From: Gemmatimonadales bacterium
GTDB lineage: Bacteria; Gemmatimonadota; Glassbacteria; GWA2-58-10
Direction: 5' to 3'
DNA length: 42,177 nt
NCBI GenBank assembly: GCA_024278175.1
Contig: JAJRTS010000015.1
Span: 1 to 42,177, forward strand
Numbering within the stretch: position 1 is the stretch's first letter; each line of letters begins with the position of its first letter. Shown in pieces: positions 8,660 to 17,647 of this stretch. Below the pieces are notes generated by a model. That model did no database searches, was not told where the DNA came from, and saw only the letters and a list, made by a program, of their open reading frames with translations. A program made the position numbers and the translations under genes.

Positions 8660-9757
8660 TCATCTCTTCTTCCTGATCCTGTCGAGCAGCTTGTCGGCCT
8701 GGCCGTGGCTGCCGCGGAACTTGTCGAGCGCCTTCACCCGCCTGAGAGCCCGCTCGGCGCGGTCGTAGTCGCCTCGCGATAAATAGATCCTGCCGAGTTC
8801 GAGATTTGCAGCGGCCGGCACCCAGCGGGGTCTGATCTCTTCCCCGGCGGAGGTTATCCTCTCGAAACCCTGCAAGGCTCGTTCAAGTTCGCCGCTTTTC
8901 CTGTCGCAGAGCGCTATCCGATAGGCCATCGACCAGCGGCTGAACATGCGGTTGTCGTAGTAGCGGTAGCCGCTCTCGATCCGGGCCGACACTTCCTCGA
9001 AAACCTGACGGGCCGCGGCCAGACTGTCGCTGCGCAGCAGAAGGTCGCCCAGCCGCCAGTGGATCAGCGGGTTGTCGGGATAGAGCCGGCGAAGGTTATG
9101 CGCCATGCGCAGCACCCGCTCATCCGGCTCCTCATGGGTGGCATAGATATTCATCAGCATCACCGCACTCACATCGCGCGAATACAGCCCCCGGGCGGCG
9201 GCCAACCATATGTTGGCCAGACCCTCGCGCCTGTTTCCCTTGAACCCGAAAGCCAGCGCCAGCACCTTGACCACCTCGGGCAGTGCATCGGTGACGTACA
9301 GATAGATTCCCCGTCCCATGTAACTGTCGTAGTAGTCGGGGTCCATTTCCAAAACCTCCTCCACATAGTCCCAGGCCCGTTTGGCCAGCGGCGCCATCAC
9401 CAGCCAGCGATGGTCCATCAGCGCCAGCAGCGCCTGCTGGCCATAGACCGCACCCAGGTACAGGGTACCCTCGAGCTTTGTCTCATCATTTTCAGTCGCC
9501 TGTTCGGCCACCCGCCGGCTATGTTCCAGCTCCTGCTTGAACCTCTGCTTCAAAGGTCCGGGGTCGTCATCTTCACTGATCAGAAACAACCGCCAGCTAA
9601 TTGCGGTGGCCCGGAAATAGTAGCCGCAGGGCCTGTCCGGGTTGGCTGCGATAAAACGCTCCACCACCCGTTGGGCGCTGTCGAGTTCGGTGGCGACCAT
9701 CAACCTGCTCGCCAGCTCCAGTTCCGGCTCGTAGAGAAAGTGCGTACGGTCCACCAT
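8660..9757 (-). CDS. tetratricopeptide-repeat protein
   Basis: A 365-residue helical protein with TPR-like units throughout: an N-terminal pair around residues 10-50 (LASRLMVATELDSAQRVVERFIAANP is the pattern, shown in part as SAQRVVERFIAANPDRPCGY), a central region with conserved aromatic residues (YYDSYMGRGIYLY), and C-terminal units including LELGRIYLSRGDYDRAERAL. TPR arrays mediate protein-protein contacts; no enzymatic domain is seen. No signal peptide is present at the chosen start, and an in-frame stop lies 24 bases upstream, so there is little room for one. It is transcribed divergently from nrdD and stands alone. Function unknown. Confidence 0.8.
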   Translation of the reverse strand: MVDRTHFLYEPELELASRLMVATELDSAQRVVERFIAANPDRPCGYYFRATAISWRLFLISEDDDPGPLKQRFKQELEHSRRVAEQATENDETKLEGTLYLGAVYGQQALLALMDHRWLVMAPLAKRAWDYVEEVLEMDPDYYDSYMGRGIYLYVTDALPEVVKVLALAFGFKGNRREGLANIWLAAARGLYSRDVSAVMLMNIYATHEEPDERVLRMAHNLRRLYPDNPLIHWRLGDLLLRSDSLAAARQVFEEVSARIESGYRYYDNRMFSRWSMAYRIALCDRKSGELERALQGFERITSAGEEIRPRWVPAAANLELGRIYLSRGDYDRAERALRRVKALDKFRGSHGQADKLLDRIRKKR

Positions 9758-10184
9758 ATCGTCCGCCGCCGAAGCCGGCTAGATGACAATGAACAGAAAA
9801 AAAATCGGCGCAAAAATTATTTTTTTCCTTCTGTTTCGGCTCATTTTTTCACACCCGTTGGCGCCTGATCGGCGCAACTGCAAATCAGGCACAGTATTAC
9901 AAGATTTAGTACCATACCAACAAAAAACCACAACATATTGTATTTCGCTCTTGACACATACCCCTTCCGGTTTTTATATATAACACATCCGGCGTATGCG
10001 CAAAAAATAAAAACGGACCGGTTTTTCAAGCAGGGTGCCGGAGTTCAATGTCCCCCGCCCTAAGACGATGTCTGCAAGCACATTCTAAGTACCCGATAAT
10101 CAGCCGCGGGCTCGCCCGAACCCGCCCGGAAATAATAAATATCCGTGGTTCATCCTTTTACCCCCATTTGTGTCGGGAGGTTGC
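9758..10184. other. divergent intergenic region upstream of nrdD
   Basis: This 427-base spacer separates the divergent TPR gene and nrdD. Its left part is AT-rich, in contrast to the flanking genes, and holds the best promoter candidate for nrdD (9951-9980). That leaves a leader of about 200 bases. I looked for a riboswitch in the leader and did not recognise one. Confidence 0.5.
9951..9980 (+). promoter_or_regulatory. sigma70-like promoter candidate for nrdD operon
   Basis: TTGACA at 9951-9956 is followed after 18 bases by TATATA at 9975-9980, within an AT-rich stretch about 200 bases before the nrdD start. An alternative -10, TATAAC, overlaps at 9979-9984. The hexamers fit housekeeping consensus well; use in this organism is an inference. 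Confidence 0.5.
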
Positions 10185-12875
10185 ATGTCTTTGTCGGTGC
10201 CGTTCATTTATTTCAGTAAGCGCAACGGAATGGTTGTCCCGTTCGATCCGGAGAAAATAACCAAGGCGGTCAAAAAGGCTGCCGAGGTGGTAAGCCGCCG
10301 GGAGGGTTCCCGGATCGATGAGTCGAAATTGGAGGAAGTCACCGACAAGGTGGTTCAGTACCTCGATGACCCGCGGAGCGAATACTACGTCCATCCCAAC
10401 GGGAAGGGCGAGCGGATCCCGCGGATCGAGGATGTGCAGGACCTGGTGGAAATAGTGCTGGCCGAAAACATGTTGCCGCAGGTGGTGGCGGTCTACAAGC
10501 GCTACCGCAAGATGCGCGACGTCGCCCGGCGCAGAATCAGGGTCCGTCACGAGGGCGCGGGCAGCGTGGACACCACCGATGCCAGCCTGCTGCTGGTCGA
10601 GTCGATCACCGACGAGATAGTGCATCCCTGGGACCGGGTGAAAATCGTCCGGCAGTTGATGCGCGAGACCGGGCTGAGTTCCGAGCTTGCCAACACGGTG
10701 GCCAAGGCGGTGGAAAACCGGATTATCAGCGGAGATTTCAGCACGGTCAACACGGCGCTGATCAGGGAGATGGTCAACAACGAGCTGCTCGACCGCGGAC
10801 TGCGCGAACAGCTCAAGGACCTTTCGATCTACGCCGTACCCCTCGACTTTGTCGAAACGCTGATGTTCGCCAAGAGTACGGAGAACAGCAACATCGTCAG
10901 CAACAATCCCGAAGCGGTCAACCTCTCGATCGCCGAGCTGGTGCTCAAGCAATGGGCCCTGGAGAATGTCTACTCGGCCGAGGTCAAGCGCGCCCACGAC
11001 ACCGGCGCGGTCCACGTGCACGACCTGGGTTATCCGCACCGCGTCTACTGCAGCAGCCACAGCGTGGAATACATCAAAAAATACGGCCTTACCGGTCTGG
11101 AAAACCTGAACACGGAGAGCAAACCGGCGCGCAGCGCAACGGTGCTCACCGGGCACCTGAACACGTTCCTGGCCTCGATGCAGGCCAACTACGCCGGCGC
11201 GCTGGGGATCGGCTATATCAACGTGTTCTACGCTCCGCTGCTGGAAGGCAAAACCCGCGCCGAACTGAAGCAGATCGCCCAGGAACTGGTGTTCAACGGC
11301 AGCCAGAACGCGTTCAGCCGCGGCGGCCAGACCCTGTTTCTTGATTATAACATCCACTCCGGCGTGCCCTCCTACATGGCCGGCGTACCCGCGATCGGTC
11401 CGGGCGGCAGGTACATGCTGGCCCTTAAGAGCGGCGAAATCGTTCCACTCGAGGAGAGCACCACCGGAGCCGACGACGGCAGGGGGCACAAGCTGATGGA
11501 GCTTTCGCTGGGTGAGCGGGACGGCGGCCGGGTGGTCTACCGCGAGGTGCCGGGCAAGCAGAGCGGCGCCATAGAAATCGACAAGGCGGTGAGCGCTGAG
11601 CTCCGGAAGCGCGGCGAGCGGATTGTAACTTACAAGGATTACGAGAAAACAGCCCGCGAGTTCGCCGGCGCGCTGCTGGAAGTTTTCGGCGAGGGCGACC
11701 GCAACGGCAAGGTGTTCGAGTTTCCCAAGTGCGATTTCCATATCAACGAGGATTCGTTCCGCGACCCGCAGCAGCGCAAGCTGCTCGATGAGGCCTGTGA
11801 GCTGGCCAGCCGCAACGGCTCGACCTATTTCGTGTTCGACCGCGACGAGGTGACCCTGAGCGCCTGTTGCCGCCTGCGGACCACTATCGACGACAACTAC
11901 ATGCTGATGCACCCGGAGAGCATGCGTTTCTGCGGCTTTCAGAACGTGACTGTCAATCTGCCCCAGGCCGCCTACCGCGCCGAACGCAATGGCGGCAAGT
12001 CAATCGAGGGCCTTATCGGGGAAGCGCTGGCGATGATGGATGTGGCGATGGAGGCCCACCTGCAGAAGCGCGACAATACCAAGCGGATGGTGGAGAGCCC
12101 GGGCAGGCCGCTGTGGCAGATCGGCAAGCCGAGCATGGACGGCACCCCGTACGTGAACCTGGACGACGCCACTTATATTATCGGACTGATCGGTATGAAC
12201 GACGCGATCCAGTACGTGTGCGGCAGCCAGTTGCATGAGAGTGAGCAGGCCATGGAGCAGGGGCTGCGGGTAATAGCGGCGATGTTCCTCAAGGCGCGCA
12301 AGCTGGCCGAGAAACACCGCCTCAAGGTGACCCTGGAGGAAACCCCCGCCGAGAGCGCCGCGCGCAGGCTGGCAAAAAGCGACCTGATCTATTTCAACAA
12401 GCAGGCGGCCACGGTGGTCAAGGGTTCTATCGAGAACGACACGGTGTACTACACCAACTCGGTGCACCTGGCGCCGGATGCCCCGGTGGACATGGTGGAG
12501 AGAATCCGCAAGCAGGCGCGTTTCCACTCCCTGATCGAGAGCGGGGCGATCATCCACGCGTTCGTGGGCGAGCAGCAGCCCGACCCGCAGACGATCTACC
12601 GCCTGGTGCGCGACACTTTCTCCCGCACCCAGAGCGCCCAACTCACGATCAGCCCGGAGTTCACGTTCTGCACCGAGTGCTCCGAGGTCAGCCGCGGCCT
12701 GCTGGAAACCTGTCCGGCCTGCGGCAGCGACAAAGTTTACGGCGAGACCAGGGTAGTGGGCTATTTCAGCAAGATAGTAAACTGGAACAAGAGTAAGCGC
12801 GAGGGAGAACTGGTGGACCGTCATCAGGGGGACTACAAAGTTTACGCCGACGGCGGCGAGCTTGTAACCACCTGA
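10185..12875 (+). CDS. nrdD: anaerobic (class III) ribonucleoside-triphosphate reductase
   Basis: NrdD reduces ribonucleoside triphosphates to deoxy forms with a glycyl radical and works only without oxygen. The 896-residue protein has an N-terminal ATP-cone (about residues 8-110) that sets allosteric on/off control, the (beta/alpha)10 barrel core with NAFSRGGQTLFLDYN, a Cys loop SACCRL (C561, C562) likely to supply the thiyl-radical cysteine, a C-terminal zinc site C829-x2-C832 / C843-x2-C846, and the radical-site glycine G859 in TRVVGYFS. The frame opens at GTG 10170, but GGGAGG directly precedes the ATG at 10185, which I take as the start. It leads an operon with a redoxin, nrdG and dut. 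The embedded redoxin suggests the thioredoxin/glutaredoxin-driven (NrdD2) subclass rather than the formate-driven type. Confidence 0.95.
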   Translation: MSLSVPFIYFSKRNGMVVPFDPEKITKAVKKAAEVVSRREGSRIDESKLEEVTDKVVQYLDDPRSEYYVHPNGKGERIPRIEDVQDLVEIVLAENMLPQVVAVYKRYRKMRDVARRRIRVRHEGAGSVDTTDASLLLVESITDEIVHPWDRVKIVRQLMRETGLSSELANTVAKAVENRIISGDFSTVNTALIREMVNNELLDRGLREQLKDLSIYAVPLDFVETLMFAKSTENSNIVSNNPEAVNLSIAELVLKQWALENVYSAEVKRAHDTGAVHVHDLGYPHRVYCSSHSVEYIKKYGLTGLENLNTESKPARSATVLTGHLNTFLASMQANYAGALGIGYINVFYAPLLEGKTRAELKQIAQELVFNGSQNAFSRGGQTLFLDYNIHSGVPSYMAGVPAIGPGGRYMLALKSGEIVPLEESTTGADDGRGHKLMELSLGERDGGRVVYREVPGKQSGAIEIDKAVSAELRKRGERIVTYKDYEKTAREFAGALLEVFGEGDRNGKVFEFPKCDFHINEDSFRDPQQRKLLDEACELASRNGSTYFVFDRDEVTLSACCRLRTTIDDNYMLMHPESMRFCGFQNVTVNLPQAAYRAERNGGKSIEGLIGEALAMMDVAMEAHLQKRDNTKRMVESPGRPLWQIGKPSMDGTPYVNLDDATYIIGLIGMNDAIQYVCGSQLHESEQAMEQGLRVIAAMFLKARKLAEKHRLKVTLEETPAESAARRLAKSDLIYFNKQAATVVKGSIENDTVYYTNSVHLAPDAPVDMVERIRKQARFHSLIESGAIIHAFVGEQQPDPQTIYRLVRDTFSRTQSAQLTISPEFTFCTECSEVSRGLLETCPACGSDKVYGETRVVGYFSKIVNWNKSKREGELVDRHQGDYKVYADGGELVTT

Positions 12876-13022
12876 AGGGCCGTCAAAAAAACATTCAGCG
12901 GCCGGTGAAACTAGCTTTTTTGAGCTGCCCAAGGGCATATGAATCGTCCCTTTTAACTGACCCTTGACAGCTCAATCACATAGTGACAATTTGTCAACAC
13001 GCCTGTAAAGGGAGTTAACAGC

Positions 13023-13409
13023 ATGAAGCAATTTCAACTCGCCGTTTTCGGCAAACAGGGATGCGACAAGTGTGTCGTTCTCAAGAAACGGCTGCAGAAA
13101 ATACTGGCCGAGAAGACTTACTCCTGTTTCGAGCTCGATTATTACGACATGGGTACTTCCGAGGGGCTGGTGCGGTTCTGCCAGTGTGAGATTCTCAACC
13201 CCCAGCGCATTCCCGGTTTCATGGTATTTCGCAGGAAGAGCGAGGGGCCGATCCCTGTGCCCCATCAGCTTGCCGTGGCCGGCAACGGAGAGAGAATCAA
13301 CACGTGGATGGCCATGGAGACGGATTACAGGGCCGGCGGCGTGATCAAACCCGCGGCGATCAGGGAATTGCTCGATAAGGCTCTGCAGACACTGACGGTA
13401 CAAGTTTGA
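13023..13409 (+). CDS. glutaredoxin/thioredoxin-like protein of the nrdD operon
   Basis: A 128-residue protein with a thioredoxin-fold N-terminus: a first strand FQLAVFG, the redox motif C14-D-K-C17 (GKQGCDKC), and the cis-proline loop RIPGFMVF (P64). Extra cysteines lie at C35 and in FCQC (about 53-55). It is longer than a typical NrdH or Grx (about 80-90 residues) because of a C-terminal extension after the second half of the fold. Its position between nrdD and nrdG, six bases before nrdG, implies that it supplies electrons to NrdD; thioredoxin-family reductants are known for the NrdD2 subclass, but this particular protein has no function proven from sequence. A GGGAG box precedes the ATG. 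The 147 bases between nrdD and this gene show no terminator. Confidence 0.8.
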   Translation: MKQFQLAVFGKQGCDKCVVLKKRLQKILAEKTYSCFELDYYDMGTSEGLVRFCQCEILNPQRIPGFMVFRRKSEGPIPVPHQLAVAGNGERINTWMAMETDYRAGGVIKPAAIRELLDKALQTLTVQV

Positions 13410-13415
13410 GGTAAG

Positions 13416-14162
13416 ATGGAACAGACCAGCAGAACCAGCCTGAAAACTGCCGGAGCCGAACTCAGCCCGGTTTACGCGTTGCTCAAGAAACCCAGCCTGA
13501 TCGACTTCCCCGGCCGCATGTGCCGCATGTTGTTCGTGGCCGGCTGCAACATGAATTGCTCATTCTGCCACAACTCCGAGTTGCTACAGCCCAAGGAGGT
13601 CCGGATCGAGTGGGACAGGCTGCGGCGGATTCTGCGCTCAAGCCGCGAACAATGGGTGGATTCCGCCTGCATCTCCGGCGGCGAACCTACGCTTCACCCT
13701 CAGTTACCCGAGCTGATCGAGCTGATAAAGTCGCTGGGGTTCAGGGTGAAGCTGGACACCAACGGCAGTTCGCCCGATGTGCTTCGCCGGTTGCTGCCCC
13801 AGCTCGACTATGTGGCGATGGACTACAAGGCCCCGCTGGCCCGTTACACCGAGATCAGCGGCTGCTGCGCCCTCGACCGGGACAAGATTATCGAGAGCGT
13901 GAGCCTGATCTCGCGCGCGGATATCGAGTACGAGTTCCGCACCACGGTGGTCGAGGGCTGGCACAGCGAGGACGATATGCGCGCCATCTGCCGGGAGCTT
14001 TCCGGGGCCAGGCGCTACCGGATTCAGGGCTATGTGCCGCCGCGGCACGAGGACAACGGCGACGGGCGGTTCCCCTCGCGGCGCACATCGATGAAGACGC
14101 TCAGGCGCTACGAGCAAATCTGCCGGGAGCATTTCCCGGAAACGCTAATCCGCGGGGGATGA
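13416..14162 (+). CDS. nrdG: anaerobic RNR-activating radical SAM protein
   Basis: NrdG uses a [4Fe-4S] cluster and S-adenosylmethionine to make the glycyl radical on NrdD. The 248-residue protein carries the radical SAM motif C44-NMN-C48-SF-C51, followed by HNSELL, the SAM-binding GGE in ISGGEPTLHP, and LDTNGSSP. It is longer than the compact E. coli NrdG (about 154 residues) and resembles the TIGR02495-type activase found with NrdD2 enzymes. An extra cysteine pair SGCCAL sits near residue 150. The ATG follows GAGGTAAG, and the TGA stop is one base before the dut GTG start. Identity is supported both by motif and by the operon. Confidence 0.92.
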   Translation: MEQTSRTSLKTAGAELSPVYALLKKPSLIDFPGRMCRMLFVAGCNMNCSFCHNSELLQPKEVRIEWDRLRRILRSSREQWVDSACISGGEPTLHPQLPELIELIKSLGFRVKLDTNGSSPDVLRRLLPQLDYVAMDYKAPLARYTEISGCCALDRDKIIESVSLISRADIEYEFRTTVVEGWHSEDDMRAICRELSGARRYRIQGYVPPRHEDNGDGRFPSRRTSMKTLRRYEQICREHFPETLIRGG

Positions 14163-14163
14163 G

Positions 14164-14601
14164 GTGAAGAGTAAGCTGAACATTTCGTACCAGCTGGACG
14201 CGGAGGGAATCGAGCAGCCGCACTACGCGCACCACGGTGACGCCGGTTTCGATCTCAGGGCCTGTGAGGAATTGACTATCCCCGCCGGCGGCCGGGTCAT
14301 GGCCCCCACAGGCTTTCGCCTGGCGATTCCCACCGGTTACGTGGGCCTGGTCTGGGACCGCAGCGGTCTGGCCGCAAAGCATGGAATCCACTGCCTGGCC
14401 GGAGTGATAGACTCGGGCTATCGCGGCGAGGTGAAAGTGGTGCTGCAAAACCTGGGAGATGAGCCGTTCGTTGTGGAGCGCGGGATGAGGATCGCGCAGA
14501 TGCTGATCCAGCCGGTGGCCGAAGCGCAGCTTACGCGGGTGGAGAGCCTGGAGGAGTCCTCGCGCGGCGAGGGCGGGTTCGGCAGCACGGGCTTGCAGTA
14601 G
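14164..14601 (+). CDS. dut: dUTP diphosphatase
   Basis: Trimeric dUTPase hydrolyses dUTP to dUMP and PPi, keeping uracil out of DNA and supplying dUMP for thymidylate synthesis. All five family motifs appear in the 145 residues: DAGFDLRA, the DRSGLAAKHG loop, GVIDSGYRGEVKVVLQN with the catalytic Asp, RIAQMLIQP, and the C-terminal RGEGGFGSTG arm that closes over the site. Start is GTG, one base after the nrdG stop with GGGGGATGAGG just upstream. It completes the anaerobic nucleotide operon, so NTP reduction and dUTP removal are co-expressed. A strong terminator follows 39 bases downstream. Confidence 0.95.
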   Translation: MKSKLNISYQLDAEGIEQPHYAHHGDAGFDLRACEELTIPAGGRVMAPTGFRLAIPTGYVGLVWDRSGLAAKHGIHCLAGVIDSGYRGEVKVVLQNLGDEPFVVERGMRIAQMLIQPVAEAQLTRVESLEESSRGEGGFGSTGLQ

Positions 14602-14640
14602 GCCCGCAGTAGAAAAAACACACTTCAGCATTTGTCAGCA

Positions 14641-14677
14641 AAAAGCCCCGAACGGCGGAGCGCCGTCCGGGGCTTTT
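14641..14677. terminator. intrinsic terminator after dut
   Basis: A GC-rich hairpin of AAAAGCCCCG plus CGGCG pairs with CGCCG plus CGGGGCTTTT around a short GAG loop, ending in a T run. Because the stem starts with an A run it can work in both directions; it ends the nrdD-dut transcript. Confidence 0.85.
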
Positions 14678-14725
14678 CGCATGCTTCCCGTTTCAATTCT
14701 TGTCGGAAACGATCATTAACTATTT

Positions 14726-14936
14726 GAAGCTGTTTCATCACCGGAGTTTTATTTTGACTTTCGTCTAGCGCCGGTAATCCCTTAAAACACAACCCCCCTT
14801 TACCCAAGGGGGACTAAAACCGCATAACTCCATCCTCTGTGCGAAAAAGACCGAGCTCGGACAATTCCCCCTTAGCAAAGAGGGTGCCTGCGAAGCAGGC
14901 AGGGGTTGTCCTGGCTTAAGGTTATGAAACAGCTTC
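14726..14936. mobile_element. MITE-like element with GAAGCTGTTTCAT ends
   Basis: About 211 bp bounded by inverted repeats: GAAGCTGTTTCATCACC at 14726-14742 and its near-perfect complement at 14920-14936 (one mismatch in 17). Inside are two C-run/G-run segments (14791-14813 and 14865-14909) of the repeat family seen also at 23525, 37397 and 39803. A related end, GAAACTGTTTCATAAC, occurs at 23613-23628. It has no coding frame. Its right end touches the stop codon of the URO-D-family gene. Confidence 0.6.
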
Positions 14937-16138
14937 TAGTATCCATACTCCCGGGCCGTATCGAACGCCGCCACGATATTCTCAGCGGGCGTGCCGTGCT
15001 GGATGTTGTGGATCGCGGTAAAGACAAAACCGCCGCCGGGGGAGAATATCTCCAGCCGCTCCCTGGCCTGGCGCGCCACCTCCTCCACACAACCAAACTG
15101 TAAAATTCGCTGGTTCTCCACTCCCCCGCCCCAGAAACAGATTTTTTCGCCGTATGTATCTTTTAACTTTTGAGGCTCCATATTGGCCGCGCTGGTCTGC
15201 ACGGGATTGATAATCTCCACCCCGGCCTCTATCATGTCGCCCAGAAGCTGAAAAATTGATCCGCAGCAGTGCTGCATTATTTTCACACGTGGGTTGCGAT
15301 CCCTGATATGGCCGATATAGCGCTTGTAATACGGAAGCACCAGCTCACGCATCAACTCCGGCGAGGCGAACTCGCTGTTCTGCATCCCGAAATCATCGCT
15401 GAACTTGGCGATATCGATCTTTCCGCCCACGGCCTGATTGAACAGGTCGAAATTGGCGCACATCCCCTCCAGCGCCTTCTCGTACAACTCGCGGACATAC
15501 TCCTGCTCGCTCATCAACGTCACCATCCAGTCGTCGAACCCGCCGTGGCCGAACCCGTAGAACAACTCCACCGCCGGCAGCTCGCCGATAACGGCGTATT
15601 CGCTGTTCTCACGCCAGAAATCCACCTGAGTCTCCAGGTAACGCAGGTCCTCGTCCTCCAGCGCCGGGATACTCCACGCTCCGGGATCGACATGCGCCGC
15701 GCCGGGGCTTTTGCCCAGCTTGTCGAAATAAAGTCCACCGGCGGGCATCTGCGCAATTTTGCCCCCGCCGGCATCCGTGATAAACAAATCCCCTTTTTCA
15801 TCTGCAACCGGCTCGAACGCCTCGGAGACAACTACCGGCGTGCCATCGGCCAGGCTCCACGGCCTGCCGCCCACGCTGGGCACCCCGAACGCCACCTTGC
15901 GGTTCCTGAGCGCCACCACGTCCGAACCCATCCGCTCACGAACCGGGGCCTCGATCTCGGCCAGCATCTGATAGATGTCGAACACGAAAGTCTCGCCGCT
16001 CTCGATACCGAGATGCTTTTTGAGTTGATAATACGCCCCGGCCATGATCCCGCTCTGACGAGTTGCGCCGAAATCGATCGGGACGCGGTCGGGGGTGCGA
16101 TGCTCAATCGTCGCGATCACTCGTTCTCTTGAATTCAT
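14936..16138 (-). CDS. uroporphyrinogen decarboxylase-family (MtaA/CmuA-like) protein
   Basis: A 400-residue protein of the URO-D fold. It starts MNSRERVIATIEHRTPDRVP, the common opening of the non-HemE branch, and carries QHCCGSIFQLLGDMIEAG, where His and Cys are likely zinc ligands as in corrinoid-dependent methyltransferases, then EIINPVQTSAANMEP and KICFWGGGVENQRIL. Members of this branch move methyl groups from methylated compounds to corrinoid proteins or coenzyme M; HemE function is unlikely because the HemE substrate-binding motif is absent. No corrinoid protein gene is next to it. It lies downstream of the broken nhaC on the same strand. Substrate unknown. Confidence 0.85.
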   Translation of the reverse strand: MNSRERVIATIEHRTPDRVPIDFGATRQSGIMAGAYYQLKKHLGIESGETFVFDIYQMLAEIEAPVRERMGSDVVALRNRKVAFGVPSVGGRPWSLADGTPVVVSEAFEPVADEKGDLFITDAGGGKIAQMPAGGLYFDKLGKSPGAAHVDPGAWSIPALEDEDLRYLETQVDFWRENSEYAVIGELPAVELFYGFGHGGFDDWMVTLMSEQEYVRELYEKALEGMCANFDLFNQAVGGKIDIAKFSDDFGMQNSEFASPELMRELVLPYYKRYIGHIRDRNPRVKIMQHCCGSIFQLLGDMIEAGVEIINPVQTSAANMEPQKLKDTYGEKICFWGGGVENQRILQFGCVEEVARQARERLEIFSPGGGFVFTAIHNIQHGTPAENIVAAFDTAREYGY

Positions 16139-16221
16139 GCTTGCTTACCTGTGCCAAAATGGAAAAAATGAGCGCCGCGCCCCGGGCGGCCGGCTACGGA
16201 GTTAACTCAGCTTAATCGCTT

Positions 16222-17631
16222 CTACCCCAGTCGCCTGCCGTAACCGGTAATCACAGCCACGCCCATCACCACAAACAGCGCCATGCTGTAGAATACGTAG
16301 GGCGCCATCTCCGCCCAACCCAGCACCGGCACGAACGGGAACGCGACGGCCAGTTCGCGATGGATCGCCGTGGCGGCCACAATCACGGCGGCATAGGGCA
16401 GCATGAACGGAAAACTGCAACTGAGCGTATCCAGCAGGTTGGCCACCCGGTAGGGGTGAATCTTGTGCGGGCGGCCCAGTCTGGCGGCCAGCGGCCCCAC
16501 TGCCACCATCGCTATTGTGTTCACCGGCACGAACAGATTCGCCAGCGAGATAAGCACCGCTATCGCAATCTCCGTTCCGCGCGCGGTGCGGGCTATTCCG
16601 TTCTGAAGGGTCCGCAAAACCCGGTCGAGAAACCCACCGGCCTCGGTCAGTCCGTTGGCTGTAACCAGCAGAAGAGTCAGCACGGAGACCGGCAACATCG
16701 CCATCGCTCCTTTTACCGCGCTGCCGGCCACCGAACCCTCGGCCGTGATATGGAACACCTGCTCCAGCGAAAACACGCCGAACAGCGGTCCCACGATCAG
16801 CGCGGCGACAATCCCGATATTCAGCGCGACCAGAAAGTGGAACCCGCTGACCGCGAACACGAATACCAGCGCGGCGGGGATCAACATCGGCAGGGCCGAC
16901 GGGTCGGCTATTTCGGCCAGCAGTTTGGTTGCGCGGGCGCTATCGGCGGCGGACTGCTCTCCCGCACCGAACGCGAATAGCGCTACGGCGGCCACCACAC
17001 CGGCCAGCAGCGAGTATTTCAGCCGTGAGCGCACCACTCCGCCCACATCGGTTTCCTGGGTGGCGGCGCTTACAATGGTCGTATCGCTCACCGGGGCGAG
17101 GTTATCTCCGAACGCCGCCCCACTGAGAATCGCGCCCATCAGCGCGCCGGGGTGCGCCCCCAGCACGATCCCGGCCGGGTACATCACCGCGGTAAAACCA
17201 ACCACCGTGCCCAGCCCCGTGCCCACGGTAACCGCGAACAGCGAAGCCGAGACGAACACCGCCAGGGTGAACGCCGCGCCCGAGAGACCCAGCTTCCAGC
17301 CCAGCCAGATCATCGACTCCACCAGCCCGCTGTCGGCCAGAATAGCGCTGAACACTCCGGCCCAGATCTAGCAAACCACCGCCACGGTGGCTATCCGGTT
17401 GGCCATCAGGCTGAATATCCGCTCGCTGTAGGCCGCCGGGTCGCGCGCGAACAGCATCCCCAGGGCAATCCCGGCCATCGCGGCGATAATCATTCCCTCT
17501 TCCACAATCGCGCCGCGAACCACCAGATACATGGTCCAGCCCAGAAACACCGCCAGCGGGACCACGCTCATCAGCGGTCCGCCCCTGAATTCAAGTCGCC
17601 CGCTTACGCCGTTATTCCCGCTCAAAAGCAC
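16222..17631 (-). pseudogene. nhaC: NhaC-family Na+/H+ antiporter with in-frame amber stop
   Basis: The two open parts, 17631-17368 (87 residues) and 17367-16222, are in the same frame and separated only by TAG at 17368-17370. Together they make about 465 residues of an NhaC-type Na+/H+ antiporter: hydrophobic helices from the N-terminus (SVVPLAVFLGWTMYLVV), the conserved GAAFGDNLAPVSDTTIVSAA region, and LLLVTANGLTEAGG plus NLFVPVNTIAMVAVG in the second half. The stop falls after VAVVC and before IWAGVFSAIL, inside a helix, so neither fragment should work alone. CAG (Gln) or TGG (Trp) could become TAG by one change. The start is GTG at 17631 or ATG at 17571; the upstream region has been replaced by the AT-rich SIR2 gene. 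A sequencing error or readthrough remains possible. Confidence 0.82.
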
Positions 17632-17647
17632 CTCGCCGGCCTGGGTT

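Noticed and set aside
9928-9945. NrdR-box-like palindrome ACAACATATTGTAT before the nrdD promoter
   Set aside because: It matches the NrdR consensus only partly and lacks a clear second box.
9985-10184. Riboswitch in the nrdD leader
   Set aside because: I looked for the cobalamin-type conserved boxes and found none.
10158-11912. 584-codon open frame on the minus strand
   Set aside because: Antisense to nrdD; the His/Leu/Ala-rich composition is typical of a shadow frame.
14936-16138. HemE (uroporphyrinogen decarboxylase proper)
   Set aside because: The N-terminus and the QHCCGS metal site fit the methyltransferase-like branch, not HemE, and no other haem genes are near.
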